64,000 nucleotides of DNA from JAEWWD01 sp964440115 (lineage in GTDB: Bacteria > Bacillota > Clostridia > Christensenellales > CAG-138), in assembly GCA_964440115.1 (NCBI GenBank), contig CAYTPV010000001.1:310001-374000 (forward strand), read 5' to 3'. Under the pieces are notes generated by a model. The model was not told where the DNA came from, searched no databases, and saw only the letters and a list, made by a program, of their open reading frames with translations. Both the position numbers and the translations under genes were made by a program. Shown here piece by piece: positions 8,952-16,734 of the stretch (position 1 is the first letter of the stretch; every line of letters begins with the position of its first letter).

Positions 8952-10856
8952 ATGAAAAACGCCATCATCGGCACGGCGGGCCATGTGGATCACGGCAAGA
9001 CACTGCTGATCAAAGCGCTCACGGGCATCGATACCGACAGGCTTAAGGAAGAAAAAAAGCGCGGCATCACCATAGAACTGGGGTTTGCGCATATCACGCT
9101 GCCCAACGGTGAGATCGCAGGGATCATAGACGTACCCGGGCATGAGAAATTCATCAAAAACATGCTGGCGGGCGCGGGCGGCATAGACCTCGCGCTGCTT
9201 GTTGTGGCGGCGGACGAAGGGTTTATGCCGCAAACGCGCGAGCATTTGGAAATACTCTCGCTGCTGGATATCCGGCAGGGAATCATCGTGCTGACAAAAA
9301 AAGATCTCGTCGATCAGGACTGGATCGATTACGTCAGCGAGGAAATCCGCTCGGAAGTAGCCGGAAGCTTTCTGGAAAACGCGCCCATACTTCCCGTATC
9401 TTCCTATACCGGGGAAGGTATTGAGGCACTTAGAAACACCATCGCGGAACGGCTGCAAACGGTTGAGGCGAAAAATACGCAAAAGCCCTTTCGGCTGCCC
9501 GCAGACCGCGTATTCACCATGGAAGGTTTCGGCACGGTAGTAACCGGCACGCTCATTGAGGGTACGCTCAAAGAAGGCGACAAGGTCATGCTCTACCCCT
9601 CCGGTGAAGCAGGACGCGTACGCAATCTGCAGGTGCACGGGCAATCCGTGGAACAGGCTTTTGCAGGGCAGCGCACCGCCGTCAATATTGCGGGATTGAA
9701 AAAGAACGAAGTCGTCAGAGGCGACGTGCTTGCGCAGCCCGATTCCATGACCCCTACGCTGATGATGGATGTCATGCTCAGCATTCTGCCCAACTGCGCG
9801 CGGCAGATCACAAACGGACAGCGCCTGCATTTTTACCACGGCGCACGCGATGTGTTGTGCAAGCTCGTTTTGCTTGGGAACGACGAACTGGAAGCCGGAA
9901 AAAGCGGATACGCTCAGCTTCGGTTTGCGGAGCCTGTAGCGGCCAAGCAGGGCGATCATTTCGTGGTTCGCTTTTATTCGCCTCTGGAAACAGTCGGCGG
10001 CGGCGTCATACTCGACCCCAACCCCGTCAAGCATAAGCGCAGCGACGCATCCGTTACCAGAATGCTGGCGATCAAAGAATCCGGTTCGTCTGCCGATAAA
10101 CTATCTCAGGCCATACTGGAAGCAAGCCCGCGTTTTGAACCGCTGGAAACAGTCGCACGAAGGTTCGCCCCCGGCGGCGAACCGATAGACGAAGACCTGG
10201 CGTCCCTAATTTCAGATGGTTCAGTTGTGATGCTGACCGAGAAAATCGCGCTCCACAACGAGTATTTACAAACGCTGCAGCAATCCCTTACGCGCATGCT
10301 TTCTGCACACCACAAGGCCAATCCTCTGCAGGCGGGCATGCGCCGCGAAGAAGCGCGCGCCAAGCTTCTTCCCAACAAGGATTCAGCCCTGTGCGACCGC
10401 ATATTCGAGCTATTTGAACAACGCGGCCTGATCCGCACAGATGGCCTGCGTATCGCGTTGAAGGAGTTCGAGGTCGTTTATACGCCTGCACAGCGAAAAC
10501 TCGCTGACGCCATACTGACCATCTATACGAATGGAGGGTTTGCGCCGCCTTCACCAGAGGAGATCGCGCAGCAGTTTATAAAGGAACGCGATTTTAAGCA
10601 GGTTTCGGAAGCGCTGTTGGCCGACGGGCATATCATTTCAGCCGCGCCGCAGGTAGCGTTCAGCTATGAAAACTACCTCAAGGCGCTGGAACTCCTGCGG
10701 GAAGCCTTCACAAAGACGTCCCAGATCACGCTCGCGGATTTTCGGGATATACTGGATACCTCCCGCAAATACGCGGTAGCGCTGCTGGAGTATTTCGATC
10801 GTCAGGGCTTCACAAGAAAGGTGGGAGACGTGCGCATGCCCGGCAAGGCGCTGTGA
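8952..10856 (+). CDS. selB: Selenocysteine-specific elongation factor SelB
   Basis: SelB is a GTPase that delivers Sec-tRNA(Sec) to the ribosome at UGA codons marked by a SECIS. The 634-residue protein has the translational GTPase motifs GHVDHGKT (10-17), DVPGHEKF (60-67) and TKKD (115-118), then EF-Tu-like domains. A long C-terminal region resembles the winged-helix array that binds SECIS RNA. The ATG at 8952 has GGGAGG at 8941-8946. Its partners (selA, tRNA-Sec) and targets (grdA, grdB) are all in the same island. Confidence 0.95.
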   Translation: MKNAIIGTAGHVDHGKTLLIKALTGIDTDRLKEEKKRGITIELGFAHITLPNGEIAGIIDVPGHEKFIKNMLAGAGGIDLALLVVAADEGFMPQTREHLEILSLLDIRQGIIVLTKKDLVDQDWIDYVSEEIRSEVAGSFLENAPILPVSSYTGEGIEALRNTIAERLQTVEAKNTQKPFRLPADRVFTMEGFGTVVTGTLIEGTLKEGDKVMLYPSGEAGRVRNLQVHGQSVEQAFAGQRTAVNIAGLKKNEVVRGDVLAQPDSMTPTLMMDVMLSILPNCARQITNGQRLHFYHGARDVLCKLVLLGNDELEAGKSGYAQLRFAEPVAAKQGDHFVVRFYSPLETVGGGVILDPNPVKHKRSDASVTRMLAIKESGSSADKLSQAILEASPRFEPLETVARRFAPGGEPIDEDLASLISDGSVVMLTEKIALHNEYLQTLQQSLTRMLSAHHKANPLQAGMRREEARAKLLPNKDSALCDRIFELFEQRGLIRTDGLRIALKEFEVVYTPAQRKLADAILTIYTNGGFAPPSPEEIAQQFIKERDFKQVSEALLADGHIISAAPQVAFSYENYLKALELLREAFTKTSQITLADFRDILDTSRKYAVALLEYFDRQGFTRKVGDVRMPGKAL

Positions 10857-10895
10857 TCTTGAACGTGCCGGGCGCGGTATGGGCATGGCGTGCCG

Positions 10896-10924
10896 TTGAC
10901 TTTTCAAAAAAAATGTGATATATT
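10896..10924 (+). promoter_or_regulatory. Promoter of tRNA-Sec
   Basis: TTGACT (10896-10901) and TATATT (10919-10924) are separated by 17 bp, a near-consensus vegetative promoter. It starts 40 bp after selB, so tRNA-Sec can be transcribed independently. The predicted leader contains a TTGCCGC/GCGGCAA hairpin (10933-10950) just before the mature tRNA, perhaps a processing signal. Confidence 0.75.
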
Positions 10925-10956
10925 GTGCCAGCTTGCCGCTTTTGCGGCAAAATTAT

Positions 10957-11054
10957 GGGGGTAGATGGGTCGCTGGTGTGCCCTCTGGTCTTCAAAACCA
11001 GTAAGAGTAGTGAAGAGCTGCTTAGGTGGGTTCGATTCCCACATACTCCCGCCA
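10957..11054 (+). tRNA. selC: Selenocysteine tRNA (anticodon TCA)
   Basis: This 98-nt tRNA reads UGA as selenocysteine. The anticodon stem CTGGT/ACCAG (10985-10989, 10997-11001) encloses loop CTTCAAA with anticodon TCA at 10992-10994. The T arm is GTGGG-TTCGATT-CCCAC (11026-11042). The acceptor arm is long (10957-10964 with 11043-11050), with a mismatch possible at its inner end. A large variable arm lies between, and CCA (11052-11054) is encoded. It sits directly behind selB. Confidence 0.95.
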
Positions 11055-11071
11055 ACAGGGGCTTGCCCCGG

Positions 11072-11106
11072 AATGCGCCAATGCAAAATGCGTTGGCGCA
11101 TTTTTT
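11072..11106 (+). terminator. Terminator of tRNA-Sec
   Basis: A 14-bp stem (11072-11085 with 11089-11102, one T-G wobble, AAA loop) runs into TTTTTT at 11101-11106. It ends the selenium island 18 nt after the tRNA. Confidence 0.9.
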
Positions 11107-11265
11107 ATATTCGAGCCGGTGTCTCTCTTCCCCAAATGATCAGGGAAACCATGGAAATCTATGATATAATACAAAATGACTCGGCATTACCCCAATGTTC
11201 TCCCGCGCTAATCCCTGCCCGTCAGTTATCGCCATGAATACTGCATAGACAGAAAGGGTATCTGT

Positions 11266-12339
11266 ATGAGAATCAGCGAAGCAAAACAGTGCATCATGGA
11301 GCTCTATTTACACAGCGATTGCGTAACGGCGCTGATCAGTGAGCGCGGCGTGGGCAAAACCTCCGCTTTCCAGCAATGCGCGCGGGAACTCGGCATAGGC
11401 TACATGGGCTTGTACGCAGCAGCCATGGAAGGCCCGGATTTTATGGGGTTGCCGGATAAGGACCGCGAAAAGGGGATTACACGCTATCTTGCTCCGCAGT
11501 TTTTGCCCACCTGCAACGCGGTAAAGGAAGGCTTTTTTGAAGAAAAAGGCTTGCTTGTGCTCGAAGAAATCAACCGCGTGCCGACAGATACCGTATCCGT
11601 ATTGTATCCCCTGCTGCTCGAACGCAAAATCAACGGCCACAGCCTTGCGCCGGGCTGGAAAATCGGCGTGACCATGAACCCCGACACGCTGAATTATTCC
11701 GTGAATTCGCTCGACGACGCCATGCTGGACCGTTTCGTTTCCATAGAGATTACAGCCAATATTGAAGACTATATCGCCTATTCCCTCAAAAACGATCCCT
11801 GTGATGATGTGCTCGCTTACCTTTCTGCCTGCCCCGATATGCTGCTGCGCGTGAAAAAGGCGGCAGATAGCACCGCCACCGCAAAGGCTCCTACGCCGCG
11901 CGGCTGGACAAGGGTGCAGCAGCTGTTAAACAACTGTGCGCTTCCTGAAAAGCTCACGCAGGAGCTCGTTTCGGGCATACTCGGGCCGCAGACCGCCGCG
12001 TCATTCTTCGGCTACCTGAAAAACCGCGAGTTCTCCATACCTTCCGCCGAAGTGCTGCTCGCCGATTATACTGCTGTCAGGCCGCAAATCATGAAGCTGG
12101 TTGATGCGGGAAGGCTGGATACTCTTGCGCTTGTACTCAAAAAAACCGTTTCTTTGCTTGAAGCAACTGAGGAACAATGCGCAAGCGTCGACAGCCTGCT
12201 GGAGGATCTGCCGGAGGAATTTCAGTTGCTGTTCTTTAAAACGCTGGCACAGGGCAAGCCGGAATTGTTCCTCGAAGTAGCGACCAAGACAAAGGCTTTC
12301 AACGCCCTGTCCGATCAGGTGCTGTTGTATATTTCTTAG
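11266..12339 (+). CDS. MoxR-type AAA+ ATPase
   Basis: This AAA+ ATPase of 357 residues is of the MoxR/dynein-like type. Walker A is ERGVGKTS (26-33), Walker B is LLVLEEIN (96-103), and a sensor-like segment follows in the text MNPDT. MoxR ATPases usually work as chaperones or remodelling factors with a VWA-domain partner. Such a partner is encoded 34 bp downstream, so the two probably form a complex. The substrate cannot be deduced. The ATG at 11266 has only a weak purine-rich site. It is transcribed separately from the selenium island. Confidence 0.8.
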   Translation: MRISEAKQCIMELYLHSDCVTALISERGVGKTSAFQQCARELGIGYMGLYAAAMEGPDFMGLPDKDREKGITRYLAPQFLPTCNAVKEGFFEEKGLLVLEEINRVPTDTVSVLYPLLLERKINGHSLAPGWKIGVTMNPDTLNYSVNSLDDAMLDRFVSIEITANIEDYIAYSLKNDPCDDVLAYLSACPDMLLRVKKAADSTATAKAPTPRGWTRVQQLLNNCALPEKLTQELVSGILGPQTAASFFGYLKNREFSIPSAEVLLADYTAVRPQIMKLVDAGRLDTLALVLKKTVSLLEATEEQCASVDSLLEDLPEEFQLLFFKTLAQGKPELFLEVATKTKAFNALSDQVLLYIS

Positions 12340-12373
12340 CAGCGTCCATACAGTATACCGGGAGGAATCGGCC

Positions 12374-13504
12374 ATGCGGATGCAGGATACGGTCATCAAG
12401 CTGCTGCTGAGCCAGCCGTTTTACGGTTCGCTCGCTACCGCCATTTCGCTGCAGGAAAGCAAATCTGTTGAAAAAACGCAAATGACGCTGCTCCCTTCCC
12501 CCGTGCTCAAATACAACCCGGAATGGTACCAAGACTTAAGCGAAGCGCAGGCAATCGGCGTGCTGCTGCATGAACTGCTGCATCTGCTGCTGATGCACGC
12601 CCTGCGATGCGGCGAACGCGATCCGTTGATTTGGGCCGTATGCTGCGATATGGCGGTCAACGACCATCTGCCGCAGGAAATGCTGCCCGCAAACGCTGTG
12701 ACGACGCAAAAGATGGAACGGGAGCTTTCCCTGAAGCTGCAGCATCATAAAAGTGCAGAAAGCTACTATGCGGATATCGCGAAGCTGCTTGCCGATTCGT
12801 TCAGCTTCACGAAAATGAAGGACATGGTCACACTCAAAAGCAGCAACGGCAGCCTGCTCGAAGCTGATTTGCCGCCCGAAGAAGACATCTCAGAGATGAA
12901 CGAACAGGCGCTCAAAGGTACGCTGCGGGATTTGATAGACGAATCGCGTCAGGGCGGCGAAGTGCCGCAGGCACTTGATGCTGAGCTCGATGTGGTTTAT
13001 GCGCAGGCGCAAATCGACTGGAAAACCATATTTAAACGGTTCTTAACGGGCAGAGGGCGCATGGAGTCGCGTGCTACCTACAAGCGGGAATCCCGCCGAT
13101 ATGACAGCTTCCCCGGCAGCAAGCGAAGCGTGGGGTTATCCGTGCTGATCGCGCTCGACGAAAGCGGTTCCATATCCAACGAACAGCTGCAGACATTCTT
13201 CCATGAAGTCATGGCCGTCAACCGCATTACCAACGCGCAAATACTTGTCACCGAATTTGATACCAGATGCACCCCGCCCAAACCCGCCGCAGATTATCGA
13301 CATGTGCAAAAGCGAGAAATGAACGGCGGAACGGATTTCAGGCCCGTTTTTGAACTTGCGGACAGCCTGAAAGTATCCCTCGTTGTCATTTTTACGGACG
13401 GCGATGGCAGCGCGCCCCAAAACGCAAACCAAAAAGTGCTGTGGGTACTCACAAAGGGCGGAAAACAACCCGCCGTCTTTGGATACAGCGTGACATTTGA
13501 GTAG
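12374..13504 (+). CDS. Metallopeptidase-like / VWA-like domain protein (DUF2201 type)
   Basis: This 376-residue protein has two recognisable parts. The N-terminal part carries HELLHLLLMH (His66, Glu67, His70, His75), an HExxH-type metal site. The C-terminal part is a VWA-like fold with a MIDAS-like DESGS (Asp262, Ser264, Ser266). This matches the family known as DUF2201 with a putative metallopeptidase domain, typically found beside a MoxR ATPase as here. GGGAGG precedes ATG 12374. The function is unknown in the family; a protease or metal-dependent assembly role is inference. Confidence 0.8.
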   Translation: MRMQDTVIKLLLSQPFYGSLATAISLQESKSVEKTQMTLLPSPVLKYNPEWYQDLSEAQAIGVLLHELLHLLLMHALRCGERDPLIWAVCCDMAVNDHLPQEMLPANAVTTQKMERELSLKLQHHKSAESYYADIAKLLADSFSFTKMKDMVTLKSSNGSLLEADLPPEEDISEMNEQALKGTLRDLIDESRQGGEVPQALDAELDVVYAQAQIDWKTIFKRFLTGRGRMESRATYKRESRRYDSFPGSKRSVGLSVLIALDESGSISNEQLQTFFHEVMAVNRITNAQILVTEFDTRCTPPKPAADYRHVQKREMNGGTDFRPVFELADSLKVSLVVIFTDGDGSAPQNANQKVLWVLTKGGKQPAVFGYSVTFE

Positions 13505-13546
13505 CGGCAATATCCCCGATTTTATACGCGAGGAGCCGGAATACGC

Positions 13547-13909
13547 ATGATCATGGAGTATTTTCTGACAGGCGGATGTCTGCAGATAGGTAAAAAAGAA
13601 GCCATGTTTGAGCTGCTGCGAAAAGACAGCGTGCTGCGCCCTCTGCTCGGAGACAGCATGCAGTCATTTACGTCCAAATCTGGACATGCAAACGCGCAGG
13701 GGGATTTTGTGGCCATTGATCTGCATGGTATCGCCGAACGGAAGCTCAGCGGCGATCCCGCAGGCATGCTCAGCGAACTCAAAGCGCGCTATGGCAGCGC
13801 AGTCAGCGGAAAACTCTGCTTCAGAAGCTTCTATACGACATTTGCGCACACCTATTATTACGATATCGATATTACTGCAGATCAGATCGCCACGCTGCCT
13901 GTGGAGTGA
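13547..13909 (+). CDS. Hypothetical protein behind the MoxR/VWA pair
   Basis: I do not recognise this 120-residue protein. It is soluble by appearance, with no signal peptide or membrane segment, and has a Tyr/Phe-rich C-terminal stretch (FYTTFAHTYYYDID). ATG 13547 follows GAGGAG by 11 nt; ATG 13553 is an alternative. It lies 42 bp after the metallopeptidase/VWA gene, so it may belong to that unit. Its last 38 bp overlap the 3' end of wecB on the other strand. Confidence 0.65.
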   Translation: MIMEYFLTGGCLQIGKKEAMFELLRKDSVLRPLLGDSMQSFTSKSGHANAQGDFVAIDLHGIAERKLSGDPAGMLSELKARYGSAVSGKLCFRSFYTTFAHTYYYDIDITADQIATLPVE

Positions 13910-15047
13910 ATGCGAACCCCGCCGGTATTCCCGTGAAATCTGTGCCTCCATTTTGATCCGCGGCTTCGAGTATCCGCACAATGTATTCACAGGCATGGCC
14001 GTCTCCATAGGGGCTTGCAGCCTTGCTCATGCGTTCATATTCCTTAAAGTCGGTCATGAGGTCAACGAAATTTCTGTATACCGCCTGTTCCTGTGTGCCT
14101 ATCACCTTGAGCGTTCCGGCCTCCACGCCTTCCGGCCGTTCCGTCACATCGCGTAATACCAGCACCGGCTTCCCAAACGCCGAGGCCTCTTCCTGAATTC
14201 CCCCGCTGTCCGTCAATATCATATAGCATCGGGCGATATAGTTATGCAGCGTCACCACGTCGACGGGCTCTATGATGCGTATGTTGGGGCAATCCCTAAG
14301 CGCCTGCGCGTCCTGCCGCACGACGGGGTTCTGATGAATCGGGAATACGATTTTGATGTCAGGTAATTCCTCCGCTGCACGCCGGACCCCACGGAATATG
14401 TTTCTGAGCTGCGCTCCCCAGTTCTCCCGCCGATGCGCCGTCAGCAGCACCATGCGCGAATCGCTCGCCCATTCAAGCGTTTCGTCCATAAAGTCGTCGC
14501 GCGCCGAATATTTGAGCGCGTCGATGACCGTGTTGCCGGTAACAAAAACAGAAGATGGATCCTTGCCTTCATAAAGCAGATTATTCCTCGCGTTTACGGT
14601 AGGCGCAAAATGCCATTTTGCAATCAGCCCTGTCGCCTGCCTGTCGAATTCCTCAGGAAACGGTGCGTAGAGATCGCGCGTACGCAGGCCCGCCTCCACA
14701 TGTCCAACCGGAATTTTCATATAGAATGCTGCGAGTGCTGCCGCAAATGTCGTCGGCGTATCGCCATGCACCAGCACGGCGTCCGGATTTTCCAATTCCA
14801 AAACCGAATACATGCCGTTTAATACTCTGGTGGTAATATCATACAGTGTCTGCTTTTGTTCCATAATGGAAAGATCGTAATCAGGAATAATATTGAAAAA
14901 GTCCAGTACCTGATCCAGCATCTGCCGGTGCTGCCCCGTTACGCATACCACGGTTTCAAAGGCAGTATGTTTCCTGAGTTCCAACACTAGAGGGCACATT
15001 TTAATAGCTTCGGGGCGCGTACCAAACACAATCAAAACTTTTTTCAT
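13872..15047 (-). CDS. wecB: UDP-N-acetylglucosamine 2-epimerase (non-hydrolysing)
   Basis: This enzyme interconverts UDP-GlcNAc and UDP-ManNAc, a precursor of wall teichoic acid linkage units and other surface glycans. The 391-residue protein shows the family blocks FGTRPEAIKM near the start, VHGDTPTTFA, GHVEAGLRT, TAHRRENWG and LTDSGGIQEEA. The ATG at 15047 is preferred to the GTG at 15053 because GAGG lies 5 nt upstream. It is the last gene of the - strand glycan operon. A C-terminal tail past the usual end overlaps the convergent orphan gene. Confidence 0.93.
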   Translation of the reverse strand: MKKVLIVFGTRPEAIKMCPLVLELRKHTAFETVVCVTGQHRQMLDQVLDFFNIIPDYDLSIMEQKQTLYDITTRVLNGMYSVLELENPDAVLVHGDTPTTFAAALAAFYMKIPVGHVEAGLRTRDLYAPFPEEFDRQATGLIAKWHFAPTVNARNNLLYEGKDPSSVFVTGNTVIDALKYSARDDFMDETLEWASDSRMVLLTAHRRENWGAQLRNIFRGVRRAAEELPDIKIVFPIHQNPVVRQDAQALRDCPNIRIIEPVDVVTLHNYIARCYMILTDSGGIQEEASAFGKPVLVLRDVTERPEGVEAGTLKVIGTQEQAVYRNFVDLMTDFKEYERMSKAASPYGDGHACEYIVRILEAADQNGGTDFTGIPAGFAFTPQAAWRSDLQ

Positions 15048-15128
15048 AAGCACCTCATGAGACTACATCTTCTATATGCTTAGTATTTGAAGCATTGGTG
15101 CCGCCATGCTGTTAAGATGCCTTATACG

Positions 15129-16697
15129 TTAAGGTATATTGGATTGTCCGCGATAATCGCGGTATATTCCCGCGATGGCCATGGCAGAAAGTATCATGAA
15201 AACGGGCAGAATGAAATAGTGATAGCGATTTTGCGTTTCAAGGAACAAATGCAGCGCAACCGTTCCGACCACCAGCAGTATCAGCGCCTGTTCGGGGCCG
15301 ACGACCTTCTGTTTTAGTATTCGCAGCCCGAAAACAAAAGAAAAGAATAATCCAAGCATATAAAACCAGTCATTCCACAGCGAAAACTGTCGTATCATAT
15401 CCGTGCGGTCCGGCGTCAGCCCGCCCTGCTGCTCCAGAAAAAGGGTGGTCCATGTTTTTCCGTAATCGTCGTTGGACCATAAAAACGTAAACTTTTCCAT
15501 GCTCAAATTCAATACCCCAACAGGGTCGCTGCCGATGCGTTTGAACGCGACATCGGCGCTTGCCCGATGCGCCGCTTCCGGTGAATTTGTCGACGCAAAC
15601 TCAGACGAGAAGAATTCCGCGTCCTGCTGGTTCCATGCGCCTTTTGCCTCTATATTGACCCCGACCATCAGGTTATAACCAAAGGAAACGCTGCTCCCCG
15701 GCAATTTGTAAGCGATGGTTTGAGAAATAGAAGCTGATATGAGACTGCTGCAGATAAGGAAAGTCGCTGATGTGATAAGAGCCATGAACCAGCCTTGGCA
15801 GGATGCTCTATTTAGTTTCCCGTTGAGCATCTTTTCATTTTTATCAAATTTTACAGTGAACGGTATGATACAAAGTACAGCCGCAATCAGCAGTATCACG
15901 GAGAGGGGACGCACCGCGTTGGCAAGCGCAATGAGTATTCCCAGCGCAACGCATAAAAACATTGCACTTTCCCTGTTGCCCAAACGAACCGGATACCGAT
16001 ACAAATAAATAAATAGCCATATACCCAATAGCAGCAGGCAGGTAAACACCGCCTCGGAACCGAGTATTGCCCCATACAATATTTGCGAAGGCCAGAATGC
16101 CGCAGCAATCAATGCGATCAGCCCGCCAAGACGTCCGCTCAGCGTGCGAGCAATGCGATAAGTCAGAAAAACGTTGAGCAAGCTTGCCGCTGTATTCAGA
16201 TACAGCCCCGCCTGAACGGATGAGCCAGTAATTTTGAAAAGAAGCGAGAGTATGAACGGATACCCGATGACATGCGGAAACTGCGCAATGTAGCCGCTGT
16301 AGCCGGATGCGCCAAGACTGCCCTTAGCGAGAAGATCGGCCACCTGATAATACGTTTGGTAATCCGATGAAGGTGTAATGGGCAGCTTCCCGATCACAAG
16401 CAGCCGGACTAAGGCGCTTGACGCTATCACGCAAGCGACGGCCACCCGCTCGGCAAGTACGGCCTGCCGCTCCTTCCCCGGTTCGAGAATGAAAAGGTGC
16501 CGTGCAGCAAACCATTTCATGGTGATATGGACAGCGGCCCATACCGCCGCAAGTATGCATATGGTTAAGCCATACCATAAAAACGGATATGTCCGGTAGT
16601 CTGCAATATACAGAATACCGCTGAATACGGCATATGCGATGCAAACCTCAAATATTGCGACAGCCAAACAGACAAACCAGTTCTTCTTTGCCGTCAC
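15129..16697 (-). CDS. Multispanning membrane glycosyltransferase (GT39/PMT-like)
   Basis: This 522-residue integral membrane protein has about eleven or twelve hydrophobic segments. A loop between the first segments carries SSDYQTYYQVADLL, in the position where lipid-sugar-dependent glycosyltransferases of the GT39/ArnT/PMT superfamily keep their catalytic acid. These enzymes move sugars from a polyprenyl carrier to proteins or glycans outside the membrane. GTG 16697 has GGAGG 8 nt upstream. It lies 37 bp behind the NfrB-like gene and 81 bp before wecB. Donor and acceptor are unknown. Confidence 0.75.
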   Translation of the reverse strand: MTAKKNWFVCLAVAIFEVCIAYAVFSGILYIADYRTYPFLWYGLTICILAAVWAAVHITMKWFAARHLFILEPGKERQAVLAERVAVACVIASSALVRLLVIGKLPITPSSDYQTYYQVADLLAKGSLGASGYSGYIAQFPHVIGYPFILSLLFKITGSSVQAGLYLNTAASLLNVFLTYRIARTLSGRLGGLIALIAAAFWPSQILYGAILGSEAVFTCLLLLGIWLFIYLYRYPVRLGNRESAMFLCVALGILIALANAVRPLSVILLIAAVLCIIPFTVKFDKNEKMLNGKLNRASCQGWFMALITSATFLICSSLISASISQTIAYKLPGSSVSFGYNLMVGVNIEAKGAWNQQDAEFFSSEFASTNSPEAAHRASADVAFKRIGSDPVGVLNLSMEKFTFLWSNDDYGKTWTTLFLEQQGGLTPDRTDMIRQFSLWNDWFYMLGLFFSFVFGLRILKQKVVGPEQALILLVVGTVALHLFLETQNRYHYFILPVFMILSAMAIAGIYRDYRGQSNIP

Positions 16698-16734
16698 TTT
16701 ACTAGCCTCCGGGCGCAGGTTGCTATCCGAGCTT

